Origin: Anaerovibrio lipolyticus
GTDB lineage: Bacteria; Bacillota; Negativicutes; Selenomonadales; Selenomonadaceae
NCBI RefSeq assembly: GCF_021531495.1
Contig: NZ_JADYTY010000001.1
Span: forward strand, 124,001 to 188,000
Direction: 5' to 3'
DNA: 64,000 nt
The stretch's first letter is position 1; every line of letters starts with the position of its first letter. The notes under the pieces were generated by a model. It saw nothing but the letters and a program-made list of their open reading frames with translations, had not been told where the DNA came from and searched no databases. Below, in pieces: positions 34,288-42,355 of this stretch. The position numbers and the translations under genes were made by a program.

Positions 34288-35082
34288 TTAGCCAAGGGCC
34301 ACATCCAAGGTCATCATGAGGCTAAAGCCCACGGCAAACATAATAGTGCCCATATCGGAATGTGTACCAGTGGACATTTCTGGTATTAGCTCCTCGACTA
34401 CTACATAAAGCATGGCTCCAGCAGCAAAGCTAAGCATATATGGCAATACTGGTATTACTAGGCTGGCAAAGATAATGGTTAATATGCCGGCCAAAGGCTC
34501 CACAGCCCCGGAGAACATACCCCAGCCAAAGGCTTTGCTGGTGCTAATGCCAGCAGATTTCAAGGGCATGGAGATAATGGCACCTTCAGGAAAGTTCTGA
34601 ATGGCAATGCCAATGGAAAGGGCAGTAGCTGCGGCCAGGGATATTTCGGATACCCCTGCCTGCCAGCTGGCATATACAACACCTACAGCCATTCCTTCTG
34701 GAATATTGTGGATGATAACTGCTAGTACCAGCATCATGGTTTTGGAGAAGGAACATCTGGGGCCCTCCTGTTCCTGACTGTACATATGAATATGGGGCGT
34801 AATATGATCCAGTAGCAGCAAGAACAGGATGCCTAGCCAAAAGCCTGCTACAGCAGGTATAAAGGCAAAACTGCCCATATCTGCTGATTGCTCCATAGCA
34901 GGAATTAACAGACTCCAAATAGAGGCAGCCACCATAACTCCAGCAGCAAAGCCTGTCAAGCTGCGCTGTACCAGCGGGTTTAGCTCCTTTTTCATGAAAA
35001 AGACACAGGCTGCCCCCAAGGTGGTGCCGGCAAAGGGGATTAATAACCCTTGCCAAATACTGGTATTTAATAGTTCAGACAT
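34288..35082 (-). CDS. ZIP-family divalent metal transporter
   Basis: The 264-residue ZIP permease has eight predicted helices. The metal-path helices carry HNIPEGMAVGVVYASW and ATALSIGIAIQNFPEGAIISMPL, with paired His/Asn-Glu ligands. A histidine-containing loop (DHITPHIHMYSQEQE) lies between helices 3 and 4. It imports Zn2+, Fe2+ or Mn2+. A 14-of-15 match to a Fur box lies 29 bp upstream of the ATG, pointing to iron as regulator or substrate rather than zinc alone. AAAGGAG precedes the start. Confidence 0.9.
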   Translation of the reverse strand: MSELLNTSIWQGLLIPFAGTTLGAACVFFMKKELNPLVQRSLTGFAAGVMVAASIWSLLIPAMEQSADMGSFAFIPAVAGFWLGILFLLLLDHITPHIHMYSQEQEGPRCSFSKTMMLVLAVIIHNIPEGMAVGVVYASWQAGVSEISLAAATALSIGIAIQNFPEGAIISMPLKSAGISTSKAFGWGMFSGAVEPLAGILTIIFASLVIPVLPYMLSFAAGAMLYVVVEELIPEMSTGTHSDMGTIMFAVGFSLMMTLDVALG

Positions 35083-35110
35083 AGATAAAACTCCTTTCTA
35101 TTGTATTTTA

Positions 35111-35125
35111 TGATAACTATTATCA
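35111..35125. promoter_or_regulatory. Fur-box-like operator upstream of ZIP gene
   Basis: TGATAACTATTATCA matches the 7-1-7 Fur core TGATAATnATTATCA at 14 of 15 positions. It is unlike the Zur core TCGTAATnATTACGA. It lies 29 bp upstream of the ZIP start codon. Confidence 0.65.
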
Positions 35126-35177
35126 ATTACTTTACTCCATGCTAACGGGTGCTAAGGCTCTGGATTTATTCGACTAA

Positions 35178-35208
35178 ATTCAGTGGGAGTCTAAAGCTCC
35201 CACTGAAT
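35178..35208. repeat. 12-bp perfect hairpin between ZIP and lipase genes
   Basis: ATTCAGTGGGAG and CTCCCACTGAAT surround a 7-nt loop. No immediate T tract is present on the plus strand (TTTT about 9 bp later). It lies in the divergent region and its role is unclear. Confidence 0.6.
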
Positions 35209-35225
35209 AAGTCTCATTTTACTGG

Positions 35226-35240
35226 GCAATACTATATTGC
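35226..35240. promoter_or_regulatory. Palindrome upstream of lipase gene
   Basis: GCAATACTATATTGC is a perfect inverted repeat around CTA, 49 bp before the lipase ATG. It could be an operator, or a short hairpin ahead of TTTTT. Confidence 0.4.
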
Positions 35241-35288
35241 TTTTTGTCACAATAGTCAAGCTATTTAATTGTGAAGGAGGTTCTAATT

Positions 35289-36689
35289 ATGAAGAAAATA
35301 TTTATCTGGCTTTTAGCGATCCTATTTTTGGTTCCCATGGAAGCTGGAGCTGAAATCCGCAATTCACTTCAACAGGCCAGATTGGCCTACATCTGTGCTT
35401 TGGCAGATATGGCGGTATATGATACAGATATGAATGATGTGGTGCGGCAGGAAATGAATCGCCTTGGCTGGCGTTTCACTGATTATCGTAATAAGGACGC
35501 CAGAGCAAATACGGTTTTTTATACCGTAGTTAATATGCAGGCAGAACCAGGCCAAAGGGAAACCTTGATTGTTATTCCTGGCACAGAAAAGCTTAAGGAT
35601 ATTGAGGTAGATTTGCGCTGCAGCAAGGTATTGTTTGGTGGCTCCAATATTAATGAATTTCGTCAATACGCTGAGCAGGAAAAGGTAGATAGCAATGCTC
35701 CTATGGTCCATAGAGGCTTTAATGACTACACCATGACAGCTTTTTTTACGCCACGGGAGAGCGGGAAAATAGCTGCCGATGAAATACAAAAATTTCTGTC
35801 AGAATCCAATGATCATTTGTATATTACAGGTCACAGTCTTGGAGGAGCAGTGGCTACCTTGTTAGGGGCCAGATTGGTGGCCGCTGGAGCAGATGCCAGC
35901 AAGCTAAGTATCTTTACCTTTGGTGCTCCCACGGTAGGTAATACGGCTTTTGCTGAGGAATACGGCTGTCTCTTGGATGTAAGCCGCTATACCATGAGCG
36001 GGGATTTGGTGAAAAACGCCTTGCAAATGTTAAAATCCGGCTATGTACAATTTGGTACAGAGTATAAATGGCAGAAAAATGAAAATTCCCACAGGTTTAA
36101 TCACTCTATGGCAGGCTATTTGGATGCAGCCATTCGAGGCTATTATGATGAATCTTTAGGAGGAGTGCTGACCTTGCAGCAACTGGCCTCCTACAAGCCA
36201 GAGGCTATAAGTGAGGAAGGAATGGCAACAGGTCCCCTGTGGAATCAACAATTTGATAAGGGGAGAGTATATATTGCCCCTGTGCAGATGAAGCTGCCTG
36301 AAAATATTCAGAATGATAGTGCTTATATGCAGTTGGCAGTTGGAGATCTGCTTATGAATCAGTTCCAGAGAATACATGTGGATGAAAATGCTGTAGCAGC
36401 CTCCAATGAAGTGGATACCTTGTTTACAGCCTGCCAGGAAGCAGAACAGGTGGGCTGTGAATATATTGCCCAGATAAAAATTAGCGGTACTATGGACAAG
36501 GCAAATCCCAATTTGTATAGAATTGCTACAGAAACCAGCTTCTTTACAACCTCTGGGGAACCAGTGGCATCTTCCATGACTTCTACCACTACTAAGGAAA
36601 TTACGCCTATAGAGGCTGCCATGTATAATATGGCTCGTTTAACAGGTGATATTCAGCAGGCCCAGGCAGAGGGTATCTTGCCTAAATGA
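35289..36689 (+). CDS. Secreted class 3 lipase-like protein
   Basis: The 466-residue product has a Sec signal peptide (MKKIFIWLLAILFLVPMEAGA, cleaved near residue 21). The alpha/beta-hydrolase core has PMVHRGFNDY, the nucleophile elbow ITGHSLGGAVATLLGARL (S183), then FGAPTVGNTAF and a later His near NSHRFNHSM. This matches lipase_3. A C-terminal region of about 170 residues (RVYIAPVQMKLPENIQ to ILPK) resembles no catalytic family I recognise and may bind envelope or substrate. The ATG at 35289 follows GAAGGAGG. Substrate specificity is not predictable. Confidence 0.85.
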   Translation: MKKIFIWLLAILFLVPMEAGAEIRNSLQQARLAYICALADMAVYDTDMNDVVRQEMNRLGWRFTDYRNKDARANTVFYTVVNMQAEPGQRETLIVIPGTEKLKDIEVDLRCSKVLFGGSNINEFRQYAEQEKVDSNAPMVHRGFNDYTMTAFFTPRESGKIAADEIQKFLSESNDHLYITGHSLGGAVATLLGARLVAAGADASKLSIFTFGAPTVGNTAFAEEYGCLLDVSRYTMSGDLVKNALQMLKSGYVQFGTEYKWQKNENSHRFNHSMAGYLDAAIRGYYDESLGGVLTLQQLASYKPEAISEEGMATGPLWNQQFDKGRVYIAPVQMKLPENIQNDSAYMQLAVGDLLMNQFQRIHVDENAVAASNEVDTLFTACQEAEQVGCEYIAQIKISGTMDKANPNLYRIATETSFFTTSGEPVASSMTSTTTKEITPIEAAMYNMARLTGDIQQAQAEGILPK

Positions 36690-36717
36690 AATTATATAAA
36701 TAGTATCTAAAACACAA

Positions 36718-36770
36718 CCCCCTATGAAATTTGAAATTTGCTTCATGCTTCTTAGGGGGATTACTTTATT
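36718..36770. terminator. Bidirectional terminator, lipase / arsR
   Basis: CCCCCTA and TAGGGGG enclose AT-rich sequence with a secondary ATGAA/TTCAT pairing. It separates two convergent genes. Confidence 0.7.
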
Positions 36771-37146
36771 TGGGACAAATTTGGCAGTTTATCTTCATAA
36801 CCTGTTCCATCATAATATGTAGTAATTTTGTTTGTTGAGAATCGGCAGTCCGATAATAAACCTCCTTGCCTTCCCGACGGCTGGTTATCAGCCCGCTGGC
36901 CTTGAGTGGCCGAAGATGGTGGGAAATGGCTGGACTGGACATATTCATCATAGCGGCAATATTCTGTACACATTCCTCACAATGACAAAGCAGCCAAAAA
37001 ATCCGCAAACGGGTAGGATCTCCTAATTGCTTGAAAATATCTGAAACAATGCGAAAATCTTCAATATGGTCTATATTGGCGCAAAGAAAATTAAAGGCTA
37101 ATTCATTTTCATGATGGTCATGGGGAAGTTGCTTTTCCTGACTCAT
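36766..37146 (-). CDS. ArsR/SmtB-family metal-responsive repressor (CadC/CzrA-like)
   Basis: The 126-residue winged-helix repressor has IFKQLGDPTRLRIFWLLCHCEECVQNIAAMMNMSSPAISHHLRPLKASGLITSRREGKEVYYR. The CHCEEC segment supplies an alpha3-type cysteine site as in CadC. The His-rich N terminus (HDHHENE) and C-terminal CQIC may add metal ligands. It is divergent from the HMA/P-type ATPase genes and very likely represses them until Cd, Zn or Pb binds. The operator candidate is at 37251-37276. Confidence 0.92.
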   Translation of the reverse strand: MSQEKQLPHDHHENELAFNFLCANIDHIEDFRIVSDIFKQLGDPTRLRIFWLLCHCEECVQNIAAMMNMSSPAISHHLRPLKASGLITSRREGKEVYYRTADSQQTKLLHIMMEQVMKINCQICPK

Positions 37147-37213
37147 TTAATTCAGCTCCCTGTATTAATATACAAATCAGATGGCATACCAATGAAAAAA
37201 TTTCTCACTGGTA

Positions 37214-37242
37214 TTGACTTCTGTCTGTACATATATTATACT
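37214..37242 (+). promoter_or_regulatory. Promoter of HMA-cadA operon
   Basis: TTGACT (37214-37219), a 17-bp spacer and TATACT (37237-37242), followed directly by the presumed ArsR operator. Confidence 0.7.
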
Positions 37243-37250
37243 ACATACAT

Positions 37251-37276
37251 AACAATTAAACAAATACTTAATTGTT
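37251..37276. promoter_or_regulatory. Putative ArsR-family operator
   Basis: The perfect 9-bp arms AACAATTAA and TTAATTGTT flank 8 bp. The site lies at the expected transcription start just downstream of the -10 box, an ideal repressor site for the divergent metal repressor. Confidence 0.65.
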
Positions 37277-37308
37277 AAATCAATCCATTTTAGAAAGGAG
37301 ATTTTCAA

Positions 37309-37527
37309 ATGAAAAGAAATTACAAGATTGAGGTAGATTGTGCCAACTGTGCTAATCTTATGGAGGAGGCCACCAAGAAAACTGCTGGGGTAGCCAATGC
37401 TGTAGTGAATTTTATGGCTCAGAAAATGATTGTAGAGTTTGAAGACGGTCAGGAGCCTAAGGCTGTTATGGAAGAAGTGCTGAAGAATTGCCGTAAGGTT
37501 GAATCTGATTGCGAAATTGAATTCTAA
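37309..37527 (+). CDS. Heavy-metal-associated (HMA) domain protein
   Basis: A 72-residue single ferredoxin-like HMA domain, MKRNYKIEVDCANCANLMEEA, with metal ligands in CANC (CxxC). It lies 52 bp upstream of the P-type ATPase, which itself lacks an N-terminal HMA domain, so it probably acts as a detached metal-binding module or chaperone for the pump. AGAAAGGAG precedes the ATG. Confidence 0.88.
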   Translation: MKRNYKIEVDCANCANLMEEATKKTAGVANAVVNFMAQKMIVEFEDGQEPKAVMEEVLKNCRKVESDCEIEF

Positions 37528-37579
37528 TTGGGTATTCGTTAATCCAGTGCTGGAATATTCAATATTCGGGAGGTAAGCA

Positions 37580-39466
37580 ATGAACAAAAAACAAAAACTA
37601 ATGTTGAAGCGCATTATCATAGCCAGCCTTTTGCTAATAGCCCTGCAATTTGTGCCTATTACTGGTGTGTTGCAGTTAATATGCTTTTTAGCGATATATG
37701 GCATTATTGGCTATGATATTCTTTGGAAATCCTGGAAGGGGATTCGCAACAAACAGGTCTTTGATGAAAACTTCCTGATGGCTGTAGCTACCATAGGCGT
37801 CTTTGCTTTGGCAATTTATGAACAAAGTGGAGATTACAATGAAGCTATTGCAGTTATGCTGTTTTACCAGATTGGTGAGTTATTCCAAAGTTATGCGGTA
37901 GGCAAAAGCCGTCGCAATATTACAGCTTTGATGGATATTCGGCCGGATTATGCCAATATTGAAGTGGATGGACAGCTTACCAAAGTAGATCCTTATGATG
38001 TGGCTGTAGGGGATATTATTGTAGTTCAGCCTGGGGAAAAGGTTCCCTTGGACGGAATTGTACTGGATGGCAAGGCCAGCCTTGACACCAGTGCCCTTAC
38101 TGGTGAAAGCGTCCCCCGCAATGTTGTGGTAGGGGATGAAATTACTAGTGGCTGTATCAACATTAATGGAGTGTTGAAAATTCGTACCACCAAGGAATTT
38201 GATGATTCCACGGTAGCCAAGATTTTGGAGCTGGTGGAAAATGCTACCTCCCGTAAGTCCAAATCGGAAAATTTTATTTCCAAATTCGCTCGGATATATA
38301 CGCCATTTGTCTGCTATAGTGCCTTGGCCTTGGCTATATTGCCACCTTTGGTCAATCAATTTATATGGCAGGTTGGTGCTAATTGGGAAATTTGGGTATA
38401 TAGGGCCTTAACTTTCTTGGTAATCAGCTGTCCTTGTGCCTTGGTTCTAAGTGTGCCCTTGAGCTTTTTCGCTGGCATTGGTGGTGCCAGCAAAAAGGGA
38501 ATTTTGGTTAAGGGCTCCAATTATCTTGAAGCCCTGTCCAAGATAAAATATGTGGTTTTTGACAAAACTGGCACCTTGACTCATGGAGTTTTTCAGGTTA
38601 GCGCCGTACATCACAACACTCTGGCCCAGGAAAAGCTGTTAGAATATGCAGCCTTGGCAGAATGTGCTTCATCTCATCCTATAAGCCTGAGTCTGCAACG
38701 AGCACATAAGGGTGAGATAAATAGAAATAGAGTTACAGATATTCAGGAAATAAGCGGTCATGGTATTGTGGCCAAGGTAGATGGAAAATATGTAGCTGTA
38801 GGTAATGACAAGTTGATGGCTCAACTTCATGTAGCATATAAAAAGTGTCATAGCACTGGCACCATTATTCACATTGCTATTAATAATGACTATGCAGGAC
38901 ATATTGTGATTTCCGATGTTATTAAGCCTCAATCAAAGGAAGCAATTCAGGATCTAAAAAAGGCTGGTATCAAAAAAACTGTTATGCTTACTGGTGATAG
39001 AGATTCTGTGGCCCAAGAGGTTGCTCATGAGCTGGCTATTGATGAGGTTCACAGTCAGCTGCTGCCTGCAGACAAGGTTATACAGGTGGAAAATTTGCTG
39101 ACTGCCAAGGAAAAAGACAGCAATTTGGCCTTTGTGGGCGATGGCATTAACGACGCCCCTGTATTAACCAGAGCAGATATTGGTATTGCTATGGGAGCTA
39201 TGGGCTCTGATGCGGCTATTGAAGCTGCCGATGTAGTTCTTATGGATGATAATCCAAGAAATATTGCTAAGGCCATTAATATAGCAAAGAAATGTATGAG
39301 CATAGTTTACGAAAATATTATCTTTGCCATTAGTATTAAGGCGTTGTGCCTGCTTCTAGGGGCTGTAGGTATAGCAAATATGTGGTTTGCTATATTTGCC
39401 GATGTAGGAGTTATGATTCTGGCAGTATTGAACGCTATTCGTGCCCTAAATGTAAAAAATTGTTAA
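37580..39466 (+). CDS. cadA: Heavy-metal P1B-type ATPase (Cd/Zn/Pb efflux)
   Basis: The 628-residue pump has the TGESVP actuator loop, the transmembrane metal site SCPCALVLSVPLS (C284, C286), the phosphorylation site DKTGTLT (D328), the nucleotide site SSHPIS with the conserved HP, and the hinge GDGINDAPVL. CPC plus the C-terminal ADVGVMILAVLNAIR fits the P1B-2 (Zn/Cd/Pb) group rather than Cu pumps. There is no N-terminal HMA; a separate HMA gene precedes it. GGGAGGT lies upstream of the ATG. Confidence 0.94.
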   Translation: MNKKQKLMLKRIIIASLLLIALQFVPITGVLQLICFLAIYGIIGYDILWKSWKGIRNKQVFDENFLMAVATIGVFALAIYEQSGDYNEAIAVMLFYQIGELFQSYAVGKSRRNITALMDIRPDYANIEVDGQLTKVDPYDVAVGDIIVVQPGEKVPLDGIVLDGKASLDTSALTGESVPRNVVVGDEITSGCININGVLKIRTTKEFDDSTVAKILELVENATSRKSKSENFISKFARIYTPFVCYSALALAILPPLVNQFIWQVGANWEIWVYRALTFLVISCPCALVLSVPLSFFAGIGGASKKGILVKGSNYLEALSKIKYVVFDKTGTLTHGVFQVSAVHHNTLAQEKLLEYAALAECASSHPISLSLQRAHKGEINRNRVTDIQEISGHGIVAKVDGKYVAVGNDKLMAQLHVAYKKCHSTGTIIHIAINNDYAGHIVISDVIKPQSKEAIQDLKKAGIKKTVMLTGDRDSVAQEVAHELAIDEVHSQLLPADKVIQVENLLTAKEKDSNLAFVGDGINDAPVLTRADIGIAMGAMGSDAAIEAADVVLMDDNPRNIAKAINIAKKCMSIVYENIIFAISIKALCLLLGAVGIANMWFAIFADVGVMILAVLNAIRALNVKNC

Positions 39467-39490
39467 AGCGTCATTCTGGCTAAAGTACAT

Positions 39491-39580
39491 ATCCCCTTTG
39501 AGATACTGTTTTTTATAGCGACCTCGTTGGAAAAACTGACAAGGTTATGGAAAACAGTATTCCTTAGGGGATTTTTGTTT
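39491..39580 (+). terminator. Large branched terminator after cadA
   Basis: ATCCCCT/AGGGGAT and an inner ATACTGTTTT/AAAACAGTAT form a two-part stem with a roughly 38-nt apical loop, followed by TTTTTGTTTTT. It is longer than an ordinary terminator and may be a processed 3' RNA. Confidence 0.8.
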
Positions 39581-39668
39581 TTAGCAAAAAAATAATATAC
39601 AAGCTGATTAAATTGGATTATAATAATAAATATATATATAATATATGTATTGATAGGAGGTCATCATT

Positions 39669-40625
39669 ATGGAGATGAAATCAGTGGCTGTTCTGGGAGC
39701 AGGAGCAGTTGGTTCCTATATAATTCAAGGTTTAGCAGAGAAACCGGGTATAACTCTAGGCGTTGTGGCTACAGGAGAGCGGGTTCAGCGCCTTGGGCAG
39801 GGTTGCAAGATAAATAATAAAATTTATCATCCTCAGGTGTGGAGTCCCAAGGAGGCTCATAATGTGGATCTTCTGGTAATAGCACTGAAATATGGTGCCT
39901 TAGCCGGGGCGTTAGAGGATATTAAGACTATTGCGGGGGAAAATACCACAGTTATAAGCCTGATGAACGGTGTGGACAGCGAAGAGACAATAGCATCTGT
40001 TATTGGGCCGGAAAAGGTGCTTTATTCTCTTATCAAAATAGCTTCCCACAAGGAGCAGGATGAATACGTATTTGATGTAGAATCTACAATTGGTATTATT
40101 TTAGGCGAGCTGCAAGCTCCCTTTGATAGTATTAGAGTAAAGGCGATAGAAAAGCTCTTTGCTGAGACAAATATTCATTATCGCGTAACAGAGCACATCC
40201 GGGAGGAAATTTGGAGCAAATTCCGTCTCAATGTTACCAATAATTTACCCCAGGCAATATTAGGGGCAGGGGTTGGCTGTTATCGTGATAGTCAACATAT
40301 GAAGTTTATTAGCAAAGCCCTGCGCCGTGAACTGGAAGCCATTGCAGCAGCTAAGGGAATTGATATTTCTTTGGCTGAAAAAGCCGTTACCAAAGGCTGT
40401 CCAGTACCACCAGCAGCCAGATATTCCACCTTACAGGATTTGGATGCTGGTAGGCATACGGAAATTGATATGTTCTCAGGAGCGTTGATAAATATGGGGC
40501 AGCAGCTGGGGATACCGACTCCTTTCAATGAATATACCTATCATATGATTAAGGCTCTGGAGGAGAAAAATAACGGCTTATTTGATTATACTAGCCAAAA
40601 TCAGCAAATAACCTGTGCCAAATAA
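39669..40625 (+). CDS. Ketopantoate reductase family protein (PanE/ApbA)
   Basis: A 318-residue NADPH-dependent reductase. N-terminal Rossmann VAVLGAGAVGSYIIQGLAEK, then VIALKYGALAGAL and SLMNGVDSEETIA, and a C-terminal catalytic domain with EEIWSKFRLNVTNNLPQAIL and EIDMFSGALINMGQQLGIPTPFNEYTY. It reduces 2-dehydropantoate to pantoate in CoA synthesis, though many paralogues act on other 2-oxo acids. AGGAGG lies 8 bp before the ATG. It is separate from the metal locus, and no pan genes are adjacent. Confidence 0.9.
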   Translation: MEMKSVAVLGAGAVGSYIIQGLAEKPGITLGVVATGERVQRLGQGCKINNKIYHPQVWSPKEAHNVDLLVIALKYGALAGALEDIKTIAGENTTVISLMNGVDSEETIASVIGPEKVLYSLIKIASHKEQDEYVFDVESTIGIILGELQAPFDSIRVKAIEKLFAETNIHYRVTEHIREEIWSKFRLNVTNNLPQAILGAGVGCYRDSQHMKFISKALRRELEAIAAAKGIDISLAEKAVTKGCPVPPAARYSTLQDLDAGRHTEIDMFSGALINMGQQLGIPTPFNEYTYHMIKALEEKNNGLFDYTSQNQQITCAK

Positions 40626-40692
40626 AATTTAGTCAGGAGATTTTGCTTGTATATTAGATGTGTGAATTGTAAGTTTGGAGAGGTGTATATTT

Positions 40693-42225
40693 ATGAAGAT
40701 TATTCCAGAAACAAATTGGAAAGAGGACATGAAGGTTTTTCGGACGGCAGCAGCAAAATATTATGCAGGCGAGCTGAAAAGAGCTGAATATAAGGGGATT
40801 TCCGGCAAGTTTGGCAGTTACGCCCAGAAGGGAGATAAACCTCTGAGCATGCTGAGATTGAGAATGCCTGCCGGCAGACTTACACCTAAAAAAATGGCCT
40901 TTATAGCCGATTCTGTGAGAAAATATGCCATAAATAAAATGAAGTTTACCACCTGTCAGACAGTTCAACTCCACAATCTGGAACTGGAGCCAGTATGCCA
41001 GATTATGGAGGATGCCTTGCAGGTAGGCATTGTAACTGTTGGTGGTGGGGGAGATTTCCCTCGTAACATCACTTGCTCTCCTTTATCTGGTTTAGATAAG
41101 GATGAATACTTTGATGTTATGCCTTATGCGGAGATTGCTGGACAGTATGCTATGCAGTTTATCAATGCTGAGAAGATGCCTCGAAAATATAAAATAGGTT
41201 TTTCCAGCTCCCCTAAAAACCAATCCCATGCCACCATGCGTGATTTGGGCTTTGCAGCTCGTCCTGATGGCAAATTTGATGTATACAGCGCAGGTGGTCT
41301 GGGCTTAAATCCAATGATAGGTGTTAAGGTAGCTGAAGCTGTAGAACCAAAGGATATTTTAAAATATGTTCGAGCCATGTGGGTATTGTTTCGTACCTAC
41401 GGAGACTATAAAAATCGCATGAGAGCCAGAAGCCGCTTTATGCAGGAAACTTTGGGAGGTCCAGAGAATTATCGGAAGGCTTTTCAGGAAAAGCTGGCCG
41501 AGGTAGAGGGGACTGATGATTTCGGTTTTGAGATTCATCCCAATGTGATTACTAAGACTGGCACAGATACTATTCAGCATCCAAGAGCTATTCCTCAGAA
41601 ACAGGAAGGACTTTATAGTGTAATATGGCATCCATTGGGAGGATGTCCAAATCCAGAAATTTTCTGTCAGGTTAGCGATGCACTGCAGGAAGTTGAGGCG
41701 GGAGAAATCAGATTAGCCCTTGACGAAACTGCTTATATTGTTAATCTTAATGCCGAAGAAGTAGAGAAATTTATTGCTATAACAGCTAGCGATACAGCAC
41801 GTTCCCAGTTTGAGATGGCCTCTGCCTGCATTGGTTCATCTATCTGTCAGCAGGGAGTACGGGATTCTCAGGCTGTGCTTAAGGTAGCAGTAGAAGCTGT
41901 AAGAGAAGCAGGTATTCCTGATGGGGCATTGCCTGCTATTCATATTTCTGGCTGTCCTGGCTCATGTGCCACTCCACAGCTGGCTGTTATGGGTTTTCGA
42001 GGTGCTGTTAAGGAAAGACAGTCTGCTTGGCTTTTGACAATTAACGGCTGTGAGCTACAGGGCAAGGAGGTTTTTGGCCAAGAGGTAGGCGTAATTTTTG
42101 AGACAGAGGTACCGGATTTCCTGGTGGCTTTGGGAAGAACTGTAGCAGATAGCGGTATGAGCTTTGCCGATTGGCTCAAGGCGAATCCGGAGGGGATTCA
42201 GAAGGCTGCTGAACCATTTATCTAA
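40693..42225 (+). CDS. Siroheme [4Fe-4S] sulfite/nitrite reductase
   Basis: The 510-residue product has two ferredoxin-like half domains and the nitrite/sulfite reductase 4Fe-4S domain. The half domains include KFTTCQTVQLHNLELE and GGGGDFPRNITCSP. The cluster/siroheme ligands are complete: CIGSSIC (C-x5-C) and SGCPGSC (C-x3-C). It most resembles ferredoxin-type assimilatory sulfite or nitrite reductases; sequence cannot separate them. No other sulfur or nitrogen assimilation genes are adjacent. The ATG at 40693 follows GGAGAGG. It ends at a strong terminator. Confidence 0.9.
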   Translation: MKIIPETNWKEDMKVFRTAAAKYYAGELKRAEYKGISGKFGSYAQKGDKPLSMLRLRMPAGRLTPKKMAFIADSVRKYAINKMKFTTCQTVQLHNLELEPVCQIMEDALQVGIVTVGGGGDFPRNITCSPLSGLDKDEYFDVMPYAEIAGQYAMQFINAEKMPRKYKIGFSSSPKNQSHATMRDLGFAARPDGKFDVYSAGGLGLNPMIGVKVAEAVEPKDILKYVRAMWVLFRTYGDYKNRMRARSRFMQETLGGPENYRKAFQEKLAEVEGTDDFGFEIHPNVITKTGTDTIQHPRAIPQKQEGLYSVIWHPLGGCPNPEIFCQVSDALQEVEAGEIRLALDETAYIVNLNAEEVEKFIAITASDTARSQFEMASACIGSSICQQGVRDSQAVLKVAVEAVREAGIPDGALPAIHISGCPGSCATPQLAVMGFRGAVKERQSAWLLTINGCELQGKEVFGQEVGVIFETEVPDFLVALGRTVADSGMSFADWLKANPEGIQKAAEPFI

Positions 42226-42267
42226 TAAAAGCATTGAAGATAGGTGACCTTCAAAATTAAACTTTGG

Positions 42268-42297
42268 GGAGACGGCTGATTGTCGTCTCCTTTTTTT
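42268..42297 (+). terminator. Terminator after siroheme reductase gene
   Basis: GGAGACG and CGTCTCC flank a 9-nt loop with seven T residues following. Confidence 0.92.
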
Positions 42298-42299
42298 GC

Positions 42300-42341
42300 T
42301 AAAAAAATTCCTCGGCACAGCCTAGTCTGTTACCGAGGAAT
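42300..42341 (-). terminator. Terminator of dicarboxylate symporter gene
   Basis: ATTCCTCGG and CCGAGGAAT (42307-42341) have an A tract on the plus strand, which is a T run for minus-strand transcripts. Confidence 0.85.
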
Positions 42342-42355
42342 CTATTGAATATTAA

